Positions 54,269 through 61,476 of a DNA stretch of 64,000 nt are shown here, piece after piece; the stretch's first letter is position 1; each line of letters starts with the position of its first letter. Origin of the DNA: Chitinophagaceae bacterium. GTDB lineage: Bacteria > Bacteroidota > Bacteroidia > Chitinophagales > Chitinophagaceae. The stretch lies in the NCBI GenBank assembly GCA_023229465.1, contig JALNZE010000014.1, forward strand, positions 18,113 to 82,112, read 5' to 3'. The notes under the pieces were generated by a model that had not been told where the DNA came from, searched no databases, and worked only from the letters and a program-made list of their open reading frames with translations. The translations under genes were made by a program, and so were the position numbers.

Positions 54269-55765
54269 ATGGCAGATAAACCTGCAGGAAATGAATGGCT
54301 AAAAGCGCATTTTGGCCTAATCAATTATTCCTTTACGCACAGTTCATACATAGGAAATAATGAGTCAATCAAACTGACATCCCGTGGTAATATAGAGCAG
54401 GTATATGGGCCAAGATATGCCGTGGCCAGGGATACCCCTCTTGATCATATAGAGTTTGCCCTAAAGTATGATGACCTGAGTCTTGATTTTTTTAAAGAGG
54501 TATTTAAACGGATTGGTACAGAAGAGATCAATGCCTTTATTGCAGATACCCCAAGTGGGCGGTACGCCAGGAAAATCGGATTTCTATATGAATTTTTAAG
54601 TGGTACGCAATTAAAGATGGGAAAAGAAGTAAAAGGTAACTATATAGACCTGCTGGAACCTGAAAAATACATTACAGGACAAGTCGTGAAAAATGTGCGC
54701 TGGCGGATCAATGACAACCTCTTAGGTACCATTGATTTTTGCCCGATGATTCGCAGAACCAAATCACTTTCCGAACTACTGGAAAAAGATGTAAAGCAAA
54801 GTATTGAAGGATTAAAGAATGAATTTCCGGAAGAGGTTTTCAGGCGTGCCGCGGCTTACCTGTATACAAAGGAAAGCAAGTCATCGTATGAAATAGAAAA
54901 AGAAAAGCCATCAACAGACAGGATGGAGCGGTTCATTTTATTACTTACACGAGCTGGTGCCAGACCCATGGCAGAAGTGCTTTCAAAGGAGAATTTGATT
55001 CAGTTCCAGAATATCATTGTAGATCCCAGGTATGCGGCGGCGGAGTTCAGGGGATTCCAAAATTATGTAGGTGAAACACTTCCAAACTATCATACACTGT
55101 TACATTATATATGCCCGCCGCCCACAATGGTGAATACGTTGATGGATGGATTGAAACAAGCAGCTGAAAAGACCAGTGGCGTTGATTCGATTATAAAAGC
55201 TGCCCTGTTTGCTTTCGGGTTTGTATTTATACATCCTTTTGAAGATGGTAATGGGCGGTTACACAGGTTTATGATCCATGATATATTGGTACATGATGGA
55301 TTGGTGCCGCAAGGGCTGATCATCCCTGTTTCTGCCCATATGCTTAATAATATAAACGAGTACGATCAGATTCTTGAAACCTATTCAAAGCCGCTGATGC
55401 AAAGAATAAACTATTCCTTAAGCGAAACCGGAGAGGTTACCATCAATAATGCAGATGAAGTCGCAGGATACTATCGTTACCCGGATCTTACCCCACAGGC
55501 AATATACCTGGCTGAGACTATACATGCCACACTTAAAGAAGACATGCCGGCAGAGCTATTGTTTTTATTACGTTATGACGAAGCAAAAAGGGAAATACAA
55601 AAGATTGTTGATATGCCTGATAAGGATATAAACTGGATGCTGATTTTTTTACATCAAAACAAGGGCATATTTCCGAAGAGGAGGCGTGCAGAGTTTGCAA
55701 AACTAACTGACGGGGAAATCTCGGTTATGCAGGAGGCTTACAGGAAAGTCTATGAAATTATGTGA
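54269..55765 (+). CDS. Fic-domain protein
   Basis: Predicted AMPylator (or related nucleotidyl-transfer enzyme) of 498 residues, with the canonical active-site motif HPFEDGNGR at 322-330 (catalytic His322), followed by 'LHRF'. An inhibitory-helix-like motif 'SSYEIEKE' lies at 205-212, N-terminal to the Fic core, which fits the class II (self-inhibited) type, with Lys in place of the usual Gly/Asn after the Glu. The first 200 residues and the C-terminal about 100 residues are helical and of unknown role. No small antitoxin is encoded beside it. Five TTTTACAGTA repeats in front suggest tight control. It stands alone between a hipA remnant and a RadC-like gene. Confidence 0.9.
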   Translation: MADKPAGNEWLKAHFGLINYSFTHSSYIGNNESIKLTSRGNIEQVYGPRYAVARDTPLDHIEFALKYDDLSLDFFKEVFKRIGTEEINAFIADTPSGRYARKIGFLYEFLSGTQLKMGKEVKGNYIDLLEPEKYITGQVVKNVRWRINDNLLGTIDFCPMIRRTKSLSELLEKDVKQSIEGLKNEFPEEVFRRAAAYLYTKESKSSYEIEKEKPSTDRMERFILLLTRAGARPMAEVLSKENLIQFQNIIVDPRYAAAEFRGFQNYVGETLPNYHTLLHYICPPPTMVNTLMDGLKQAAEKTSGVDSIIKAALFAFGFVFIHPFEDGNGRLHRFMIHDILVHDGLVPQGLIIPVSAHMLNNINEYDQILETYSKPLMQRINYSLSETGEVTINNADEVAGYYRYPDLTPQAIYLAETIHATLKEDMPAELLFLLRYDEAKREIQKIVDMPDKDINWMLIFLHQNKGIFPKRRRAEFAKLTDGEISVMQEAYRKVYEIM

Positions 55766-55886
55766 TGATGAATTACAATTAAAAAATAGGCGGGGGTGAT
55801 TTATCAAGGCAAATAACATTCTATTGTCACCTTCCAGTTCACACGCTGGTTTGTTTCAAATGGGGTAAATTGATATAGAAAACAAT

Positions 55887-55917
55887 AAAAAAACCCGAAA
55901 ACATCACTGTTTTCGGG
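55887..55917 (-). terminator. Strong terminator for minus-strand transcription
   Basis: On the minus strand CCCGAAAACA pairs perfectly with TGTTTTCGGG (4-nt loop) and is followed by seven T. It lies just downstream (minus strand) of the tRNA 3'-end-like fragment, as terminators of tRNA genes do, and about 240 nt beyond the radC-like gene. Confidence 0.85.
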
Positions 55918-55943
55918 CCTTTGTGGGCGTTTGCCTAACTTTA

Positions 55944-55966
55944 TGTCGGGAAGACAGAACGAACCA
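55944..55966 (-). other. tRNA 3'-end-like fragment, possible attachment site
   Basis: Read on the minus strand, GGTTCGTTCTGTCTTCCCGA then CA resembles the T-arm and acceptor end of a tRNA (GGTTCGAATCCTGTCTTCCCGACA would be a normal tRNA-Pro-like end), two or so bases short in the T-loop. No D-arm, anticodon arm or 5' acceptor strand follows to the right. A 3' tRNA fragment without its body is what tyrosine-recombinase integration into a tRNA gene leaves at one end of an island. Confidence 0.4.
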
Positions 55967-56159
55967 TAAAGGCTCAAATGTGTTATATATCAACCGGTTA
56001 GGTTTTAAGAAGTTCACAGGTCACCTTCCAGTTCACCAATCAAAAAAAGAGCTTGTTTGACACTGTAAATATAGCATTTTTTTGGACGAACCAAAAATAA
56101 AAATCCGCTGAAAGGCTTATCAACAAAGCATTTCAGCGAATTATAATCAGAAAGATATT

Positions 56160-56639
56160 TTACATGAATCCTTCATCAGCCATAGAACAATATCCTTCCG
56201 GAGAAATGATCAAATGATCCATCAATTGGATGTCAAGAAATGTTCCGGCTTCCTTCACTTTTGCCGTCAACGTTCTGTCGTTATTGCTTGGCGTAAGATT
56301 AGAAGAGGGGTGATTATGCGCTAACATGATACTTGTGGCTCCTGCCTGCAATGCTGCTATAAATACGAACCTGGGATCGACAACCGTACCACAAAGTCCG
56401 CCTGAACTAAGTTGCATAATCCCCAATACCCTGTTAGCCCTGTTTAGTAACATCAGTTGTGATTGTTCCACCAGGTAGATCATATCCATGTTCCACCCTT
56501 CCTTAAACAATCTGTAAGCGTCCTCTGATCGCTGGATAACTTGCCTTTCGGATGCTCTTACTTTCGGATGATAACTGATCCTTACATCAGATACCATTGC
56601 TCTTTGAACCTGTTCGAGTAATTCTTTGTTCGTTGCCAT
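56160..56639 (-). CDS. RadC-like JAB-domain protein
   Basis: A 159-residue protein with the JAB/MPN metalloprotease-like fold. The JAMM ligands are readable: Glu58 ('YLVEQSQLMLLN'), His108 and His110 ('AHNHPSSNLTPSNND') and Asp121. It lacks the N-terminal helix-hairpin-helix part of full RadC (about 225 residues), which is typical for the short copies carried by mobile elements of Bacteroidota. Despite the old name its role in repair is doubtful; its context suggests a mobile-element function. The GC-rich structured segment lies directly upstream. Confidence 0.9.
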   Translation of the reverse strand: MATNKELLEQVQRAMVSDVRISYHPKVRASERQVIQRSEDAYRLFKEGWNMDMIYLVEQSQLMLLNRANRVLGIMQLSSGGLCGTVVDPRFVFIAALQAGATSIMLAHNHPSSNLTPSNNDRTLTAKVKEAGTFLDIQLMDHLIISPEGYCSMADEGFM

Positions 56640-56675
56640 AGCTTCAATTTTTTAATTGTTTGGAAATGAATTATG

Positions 56676-56840
56676 GCGCAGGCTCCCGCGCTGGGTGCCC
56701 GGAAGGACAAGGGTGTTGCCCGTATAAATGCTGTGGGGTACAAAAGCCGAATGCGGGCAAAAAGCCCGCGCAGGAACAAAAGATGAGGACACGAACCGCA
56801 CCGTTTTATGCCGGGCATCCCTTGGACTTCGGGGCTGCGC
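56676..56840. other. GC-rich, structured intergenic segment (possible RNA or element-borne site)
   Basis: About 165 bases of much higher GC content than the surroundings, lying between divergent radC-like and TrlF-like genes. Pairings are nested: GCGCAG (56676-56681) with CTGCGC (56835-56840), GGGTGCCCGG (56693-56702) with CCGGGCATCCC (56811-56821, one bulge), and an inner hairpin GCGGGC-AAAAA-GCCCGC (56753-56769). All six frames are partly open here but none resembles a protein. The nesting and base composition suggest a structured RNA or a DNA site of the mobile element. Confidence 0.45.
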
Positions 56841-56977
56841 GGTAACTTTGCGGGAATACATTCATAGCCAAACACATTGTTACCAAAGCTTTTTAGTAGC
56901 CTTCCTGATAACATTGATCTTGATATTATAATTTATCATCAATTAATCATACTTTGTATTAATCAATCTACTTGGCT

Positions 56978-59875
56978 ATGAGTTTTCCCGGTACTTTCCC
57001 AAAAGGATCTGAATGGAGGAAATGGGATTTGCACGTACATACTCCTTATTCTTTAGTCCAACATTTTGAAGGTGCAGATGAAGGCACACGCTGGGAAAAC
57101 TTCATTAAAGACCTTGAAGCACTACCTGAAGAATTTAAGGTCATTGGAATTAATGATTACTTATTCATTGATGGCTACAAAAAAGTCTTGGAATTTCGTA
57201 AACAGGGAAGGTTACAAAATATAACTTCCATTTTACCTGTGGTTGAATTCAGGATAAAAAAGTTTGCCGGACATAAGGATTTTAAAAGAGTCAATTTCCA
57301 CGTTATCTTTTCTGATGAATTGGAGCCTCATCTTATTGAAACCCAATTTCTCAATGGTCTTAATGGAAAATATAAGCTCTCACCGGGGCTTAGTGGGATA
57401 AACTGGAATGGGTTGATTACAAGAGAAAGCTTAGTTGACTTAGGGGCTGCTATTAAAAAAAGTGTAACCCCTGAACAACTTCTGAACTATGGAACGGATT
57501 TAGAAGAAGGTTTTAATAATTTGAATCTTGACGAAGAAGACATTTTAAAATTATTAAATGAAAGCACCTATTTAAAAGGAAAATCTTTAACAGCAGTAGG
57601 CAAAACAGAATGGGAAAGTTTATCATGGAATGATCAAAGTATTGCCGAAAAAAAAGATATAATAAACAAGGTTGATCTTGTATTTATTTCATCAGAAACG
57701 GCTGAAGCCTGTATAAATGCAAGAAAAAAACTAAAAGAACAGGCGGTCAATGATCTGCTTCTGGATTGTAGTGATGCGCATTTCAATACATCTAAGACAA
57801 CCCAAAAAGATAGAATAGGAAAATGCTTTACATGGATTAAAGCCGATCCCACGTTTCAGGGATTAAAACAAATTGTGTATGAACCACTTACCCGTGTATA
57901 TATAGAGGATACGCCACCTGAATCAAAAATTGACTACCATGTAATCGATAAAGTGAAATTTTACGGAGACACCGATGCCAAATATTTTCCTGATACAGCC
58001 ATTGAATTGAACCCCAACCTAAATGTTATCATTGGTGGCAAATCTTCAGGAAAATCTTTATTATTATTTCATATTGCCAAGGCCATTGATCCTGTCCAGG
58101 TAAAAGAGAAGCTGGGAATTGTCAATGAAAAAGAATATGATCTATCCGGTAAATTAAACAATTTCGATTTTGGTGTCAAATGGAAAGATGGCGCAGTCAA
58201 CAAGTTAAGTGAAAGTGCTGAAACACGAAATAGACAGATTACCTATATCCCACAGATGTATATTAATCATCTTGCAGAACAAAAAGGTGAAAAGAACCTT
58301 GCCGAACTCATAGAAAGTATATTAAATCAAAACAAAGAATTCAAACAATTCAAAGATGCTCTAGGTAAAATAATTCAGGATATAAACCTGGAATTATCCA
58401 ATAACATTAATGAGATTTTTATTGTAAGGGAGAATTATCAGCAAGGATTAAGGGAATTCAAAGCAATAGGAGAAAAAGCTGCGATTCAAACCAATATTAC
58501 AAGGATACAAAAAGAGATTACTGAATTAAATGAAAAAGCAGGTTTCAGTGCTGAAGAAACGAATACATTTTCAATGTTGCAGAAGAAAAAAGAAATAATT
58601 GCTTCTGCTAAAGTTAGGATTGAATCCTACCAGGAACGATTGATAGAATACATCGCAGTAATACAATCCACCAAAGAAGATGTTAATAAAGGATTAGAGT
58701 CTGCTCCTTTGTCATGGTTTGAATTTTCCGAGGATATTTACGCACAGGATTTTATAAATAAACATAATGACATTGACCGCAGAGCATCTGATGCAATGTT
58801 TGACAATTTTCTTTTAAAATATTCGACTCTTCAAAAGGACATGGGAAAAGTTTTATCGACTAAAATTGTTAAGCTTTCCGCATTAGAAATGGAACTCCTT
58901 CCGTTTACTGCAAAAATCTCAAACCAGGAACTCTTGACTAAATTAAAAAGTACATTAGAACAGGAACAAGGGAAATTAAAACAGCTTGACGATAAATTCA
59001 AACAAATCAACAAAATAAGAGAAACAGGTCAAAATCTAAAAAAATCCATTCAGGAAGGAATGGCCAAACTTTTCGAAAGCTATAAACTTATTTTGGATAA
59101 AATTTTGACACCTTCCCTTTCTCAAATCGGCAATGGTTTGGAATTAAAAACCACACTGGAAATTGATAGCGCATCTTTTCAGAATGGGTTTTGTGGTTTG
59201 CTGGATGGCCGTTCAAATTTTAATACATTGTTTGGTGAATGCTTTGATGCAAGCAACAATTATATTTATTCAGCAGATACCCATATTAAAAACATTGAAG
59301 CAATCTTCGATAAAGTTTCGGCGGCGGAAGCAAATCAGATAAAGTTTAGATCCGGTTATAATGCAAAGGATGCCATTTACCAACTATTAAAAGATAACTA
59401 TAAGTTCAAGTATAATATTATTTACAATGAAGATGATATCCTTCAAATGTCTCCGGGCAAACGGGGTTTGGTTCTCATGCAGATAATTCTACACCTAAGT
59501 AATGCAATGCATCCGATATTAATTGACCAGCCGGAAGACAATCTTGATAACAGAACTATATTTAATGATCTCAATGAGTTTATCAAGGCTAAGAAGATAC
59601 AAAGACAAATCATCCTTGTTACTCATAATGCGAACCTGGTGGTGTCAACTGATGCAGAACAGGTGATTGTAGCAAATCAAAATGGCCAGGACAAGGGCAA
59701 ATCCAATGAAAAGTATCAGTTTGAATATGTATCTGGCTCATTAGAAAATACTTTTAGAAATCCCGGTCACAAAGGTATCCTACAACAAATGGGAATTAGA
59801 GAACATGTTTGCGATATTTTGGAAGGCGGAGAAGAAGCATTTCTTCACCGTGAGAAAAAATATGGTTTTAAGTAA
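56978..59875 (+). CDS. TrlF-like protein: PHP domain fused to SMC/ABC-type ATPase
   Basis: A 965-residue protein from ATG 56978 (a TTG two codons upstream is also in frame). The N terminus has a PHP phosphoesterase signature 'KWDLHVHTPYS' (His19, His21) with further candidate metal ligands ('DCSDAHF' near 267). An ABC/SMC-type ATPase follows: Walker A G-G-K-S-S-G-K-S at 353-360, long coiled coils (about 445-735), an LSPGKRG signature-like segment, Walker B 'ILIDQPEDNLD' (Asp850, Glu853) and a switch His in 'VTHNANLV'. This is the layout of TrlF-family AAA-like ATPases, found in defence contexts; predicted nuclease or phosphatase regulated by ATP. Substrate is unknown. Confidence 0.85.
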   Translation: MSFPGTFPKGSEWRKWDLHVHTPYSLVQHFEGADEGTRWENFIKDLEALPEEFKVIGINDYLFIDGYKKVLEFRKQGRLQNITSILPVVEFRIKKFAGHKDFKRVNFHVIFSDELEPHLIETQFLNGLNGKYKLSPGLSGINWNGLITRESLVDLGAAIKKSVTPEQLLNYGTDLEEGFNNLNLDEEDILKLLNESTYLKGKSLTAVGKTEWESLSWNDQSIAEKKDIINKVDLVFISSETAEACINARKKLKEQAVNDLLLDCSDAHFNTSKTTQKDRIGKCFTWIKADPTFQGLKQIVYEPLTRVYIEDTPPESKIDYHVIDKVKFYGDTDAKYFPDTAIELNPNLNVIIGGKSSGKSLLLFHIAKAIDPVQVKEKLGIVNEKEYDLSGKLNNFDFGVKWKDGAVNKLSESAETRNRQITYIPQMYINHLAEQKGEKNLAELIESILNQNKEFKQFKDALGKIIQDINLELSNNINEIFIVRENYQQGLREFKAIGEKAAIQTNITRIQKEITELNEKAGFSAEETNTFSMLQKKKEIIASAKVRIESYQERLIEYIAVIQSTKEDVNKGLESAPLSWFEFSEDIYAQDFINKHNDIDRRASDAMFDNFLLKYSTLQKDMGKVLSTKIVKLSALEMELLPFTAKISNQELLTKLKSTLEQEQGKLKQLDDKFKQINKIRETGQNLKKSIQEGMAKLFESYKLILDKILTPSLSQIGNGLELKTTLEIDSASFQNGFCGLLDGRSNFNTLFGECFDASNNYIYSADTHIKNIEAIFDKVSAAEANQIKFRSGYNAKDAIYQLLKDNYKFKYNIIYNEDDILQMSPGKRGLVLMQIILHLSNAMHPILIDQPEDNLDNRTIFNDLNEFIKAKKIQRQIILVTHNANLVVSTDAEQVIVANQNGQDKGKSNEKYQFEYVSGSLENTFRNPGHKGILQQMGIREHVCDILEGGEEAFLHREKKYGFK

Positions 59876-59992
59876 GTATTGTATAAGTTTTATAGCTTCT
59901 ATTTCATTTTTTTAAAGCGTTCCTATGCGATGAACATAGTTAACCAATAAACACCCCTTTTACCGGATTTTGAATTAATTTATAATTTGCGA

Positions 59993-60023
59993 TTTGCGAA
60001 TTGTAAATTATTGAGTATATTTG
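59993..60023 (+). promoter_or_regulatory. Promoter of the toxin-antitoxin-like pair
   Basis: TTTG (59993-59996) and TATATTTG (60016-60023) are 19 bases apart. The repeated TTTGCGA around 59986-59999 may be an operator. Transcription would begin about 9 nt before the ATG at 60039. Confidence 0.6.
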
Positions 60024-60038
60024 GGCAAAAATTAGCCT

Positions 60039-60575
60039 ATGAAAGCGCATAAAGGCATGAGGCCACACGATATTGCGGTACTGCTTAAAATCATAGCGTT
60101 AGGGAAACAGGACTGGATGAATAAAGACCTGGCCGCTGGTTTACATATCAGCCCGTCCGAGATCACTGAATCCCTTTCTCGTTCCCAATTTGCAGGACTT
60201 GTCAATGCTTCCAGGAAAAAGGTATTTGTACTGGCTTTGGAAGATTTCCTGGTATATGGACTGAGGTATGTTTTCCCGGTACAGCCGGGCGCACTCGTAA
60301 AGGGTATGCCGACTGCCCATGCGGCACCAGTGTTACAAAGTCATTTTTCATCCGATGAAATGTATGTCTGGCCGGATGCACACAGCAATGAAAGGGGTAT
60401 GATGATCGAACCTTTATATCCCGGTGCAGTAGAAGCAGCAAAAGAGGACTCGATTTTTTATGATCTGCTGGCCCTCTGTGATGTATTCCGTGTGGGTAAA
60501 GTCAGGGAAATCAGACAGGCAAAAGTGCTTTTCCAACAAATAACCAATTACAAGAATCATGTCCCATCACACTAA
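60039..60575 (+). CDS. Winged-helix regulator, probable antitoxin
   Basis: A 178-residue protein of unrecognised family. The N-terminal about 60 residues form a winged-helix or MarR/AbiEi-like HTH ('MNKDLAAGLHISPSEITESLSRSQFAGLV'), followed by a short helical linker and a C-terminal part with 'RYVFPVQPG' and 'PLYPGAVEAA' that may be the neutralising domain. Its stop overlaps the start of the nucleotidyltransferase gene by 17 nt, the usual arrangement of an antitoxin followed by its toxin. Antitoxin role is inferred from size, order and overlap. Confidence 0.65.
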   Translation: MKAHKGMRPHDIAVLLKIIALGKQDWMNKDLAAGLHISPSEITESLSRSQFAGLVNASRKKVFVLALEDFLVYGLRYVFPVQPGALVKGMPTAHAAPVLQSHFSSDEMYVWPDAHSNERGMMIEPLYPGAVEAAKEDSIFYDLLALCDVFRVGKVREIRQAKVLFQQITNYKNHVPSH

Positions 60576-61242
60576 TATTGTGCGCATCAAAGCGATTGCC
60601 GGTTTACTGGACCAGCTACATGAAGATGTGGTTTTCGTTGGCGGTGCAACAGTTTCTTTGTATGCCGATACAAAAGCTGCAGAAGCCCGTCCCACGGATG
60701 ATGTGGACGTTATTATCGAACTGGCCTCCTATCATGGTTATGCAGTTCTGGATGAAAGATTAAGAGGTGCTGGATTTGTCAATGATGCAGCATCCGGTGT
60801 GATCTGCCGTTACCAGATACAGGGTATCACGGTAGATATTATGCCCACCCATCCCGAAGCAATCGGTTTTAGTAACAAGTGGTACCCGGATGGTTTCAAA
60901 GAAGCCATTACGGTTACAGTAGATGGGCGAAGCATTAAAATATTTTCTTTACCTTATTTCATCGCCTCCAAACTGGAAGCATTCAAAAGCCGCGGCAAAG
61001 GTGACTACCGATTCAGCAGCGATTTTGAGGATATAGTATATGTACTTGAAAACAATTCACAGGCACAGAATCTGGTAATGGAAGCCAACCCGGATGTACG
61101 ACAGTATTTACAGATTGCTTTTTCAACTATGCTTGCTGATTCTGCGTTCGAGGAGGGTCTGACAGCACACCTTGAACCCCACACGGCACTGCAACAGGCC
61201 ATCAAAATAGAAACAATACTGAAAGCCATAGTAGCAGGTTAG
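60559..61242 (+). CDS. AbiEii-like nucleotidyltransferase, probable toxin
   Basis: A 227-residue minimal nucleotidyltransferase. The core motif is 'VFVGGATVSLY' (Gly28-Gly29, Ser33) followed by 'TDDVDVIIEL' with Asp48 and Asp50, the two metal-binding acids; a third acid may be in 'ITVDIMP'. 'LPYFIASKLEAFKSRGKGDYRFSSDFEDIVYVL' is shared with AbiEii/AbiGii and MenT-like toxins, some of which modify tRNA or other RNA. It overlaps the preceding HTH gene by 17 nt. Whether it acts as a toxin has not been shown for this sequence. Confidence 0.75.
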   Translation: MSHHTNIVRIKAIAGLLDQLHEDVVFVGGATVSLYADTKAAEARPTDDVDVIIELASYHGYAVLDERLRGAGFVNDAASGVICRYQIQGITVDIMPTHPEAIGFSNKWYPDGFKEAITVTVDGRSIKIFSLPYFIASKLEAFKSRGKGDYRFSSDFEDIVYVLENNSQAQNLVMEANPDVRQYLQIAFSTMLADSAFEEGLTAHLEPHTALQQAIKIETILKAIVAG

Positions 61243-61391
61243 CTTTCATTTGCGACACCTTATTATAATTTCAGTACAAGGTTTCCCATTTTCCAGAATA
61301 TAGAAACCCCCTCAAAACATAGCTGATCATATTAGGTTATGTGATAGCCCAGCGCAGCCCGAAAATGAACAGGCCACAAACTGAATCATGG

Positions 61392-61421
61392 TTTACTAAA
61401 CGGATATATCCGTTTAGTAAA
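61392..61421. promoter_or_regulatory. Perfect 30-bp palindrome upstream of the CHAT gene
   Basis: The half-site TTTACTAAACGGATA is followed without spacer by its exact reverse complement (centre between 61406 and 61407, core GGATATATCC). It is 55 nt before the CHAT start codon and no T-run follows, so it is more like an operator for a dimeric repressor than a terminator. The AT-rich surroundings contain no second copy. Confidence 0.85.
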
Positions 61422-61476
61422 ACTGTTACAATCATATTGATGACTCCATACGATTAGGCAATTCATAAGTAACTTT

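Larger units (their letters stand above)
55826..56036. repeat. 17-bp direct repeat pair flanking the tRNA-like fragment
   Basis: GTCACCTTCCAGTTCAC occurs at 55826-55842 and again at 56020-56036; a further AGTTCAC lies at 56011-56017. The copies sit on both sides of the tRNA-like fragment and could be recombinase arm sites or a duplicated junction. Confidence 0.75.
55766..56159. other. Intergenic region with att-like features
   Basis: No protein gene seen. It contains a minus-strand terminator (55887-55917), a tRNA 3'-end-like fragment (55944-55966) and a 17-bp direct repeat (55826-55842 and 56020-56036), described separately. Taken together it looks like the junction of an integrated element. 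Confidence 0.5.

Noticed and set aside
56582..56914. Overlapping 60-110-codon frames on both strands in the GC-rich segment
   Set aside because: Open in several frames at once because of GC content; none has protein-like character. Treated as a structured non-coding segment instead.
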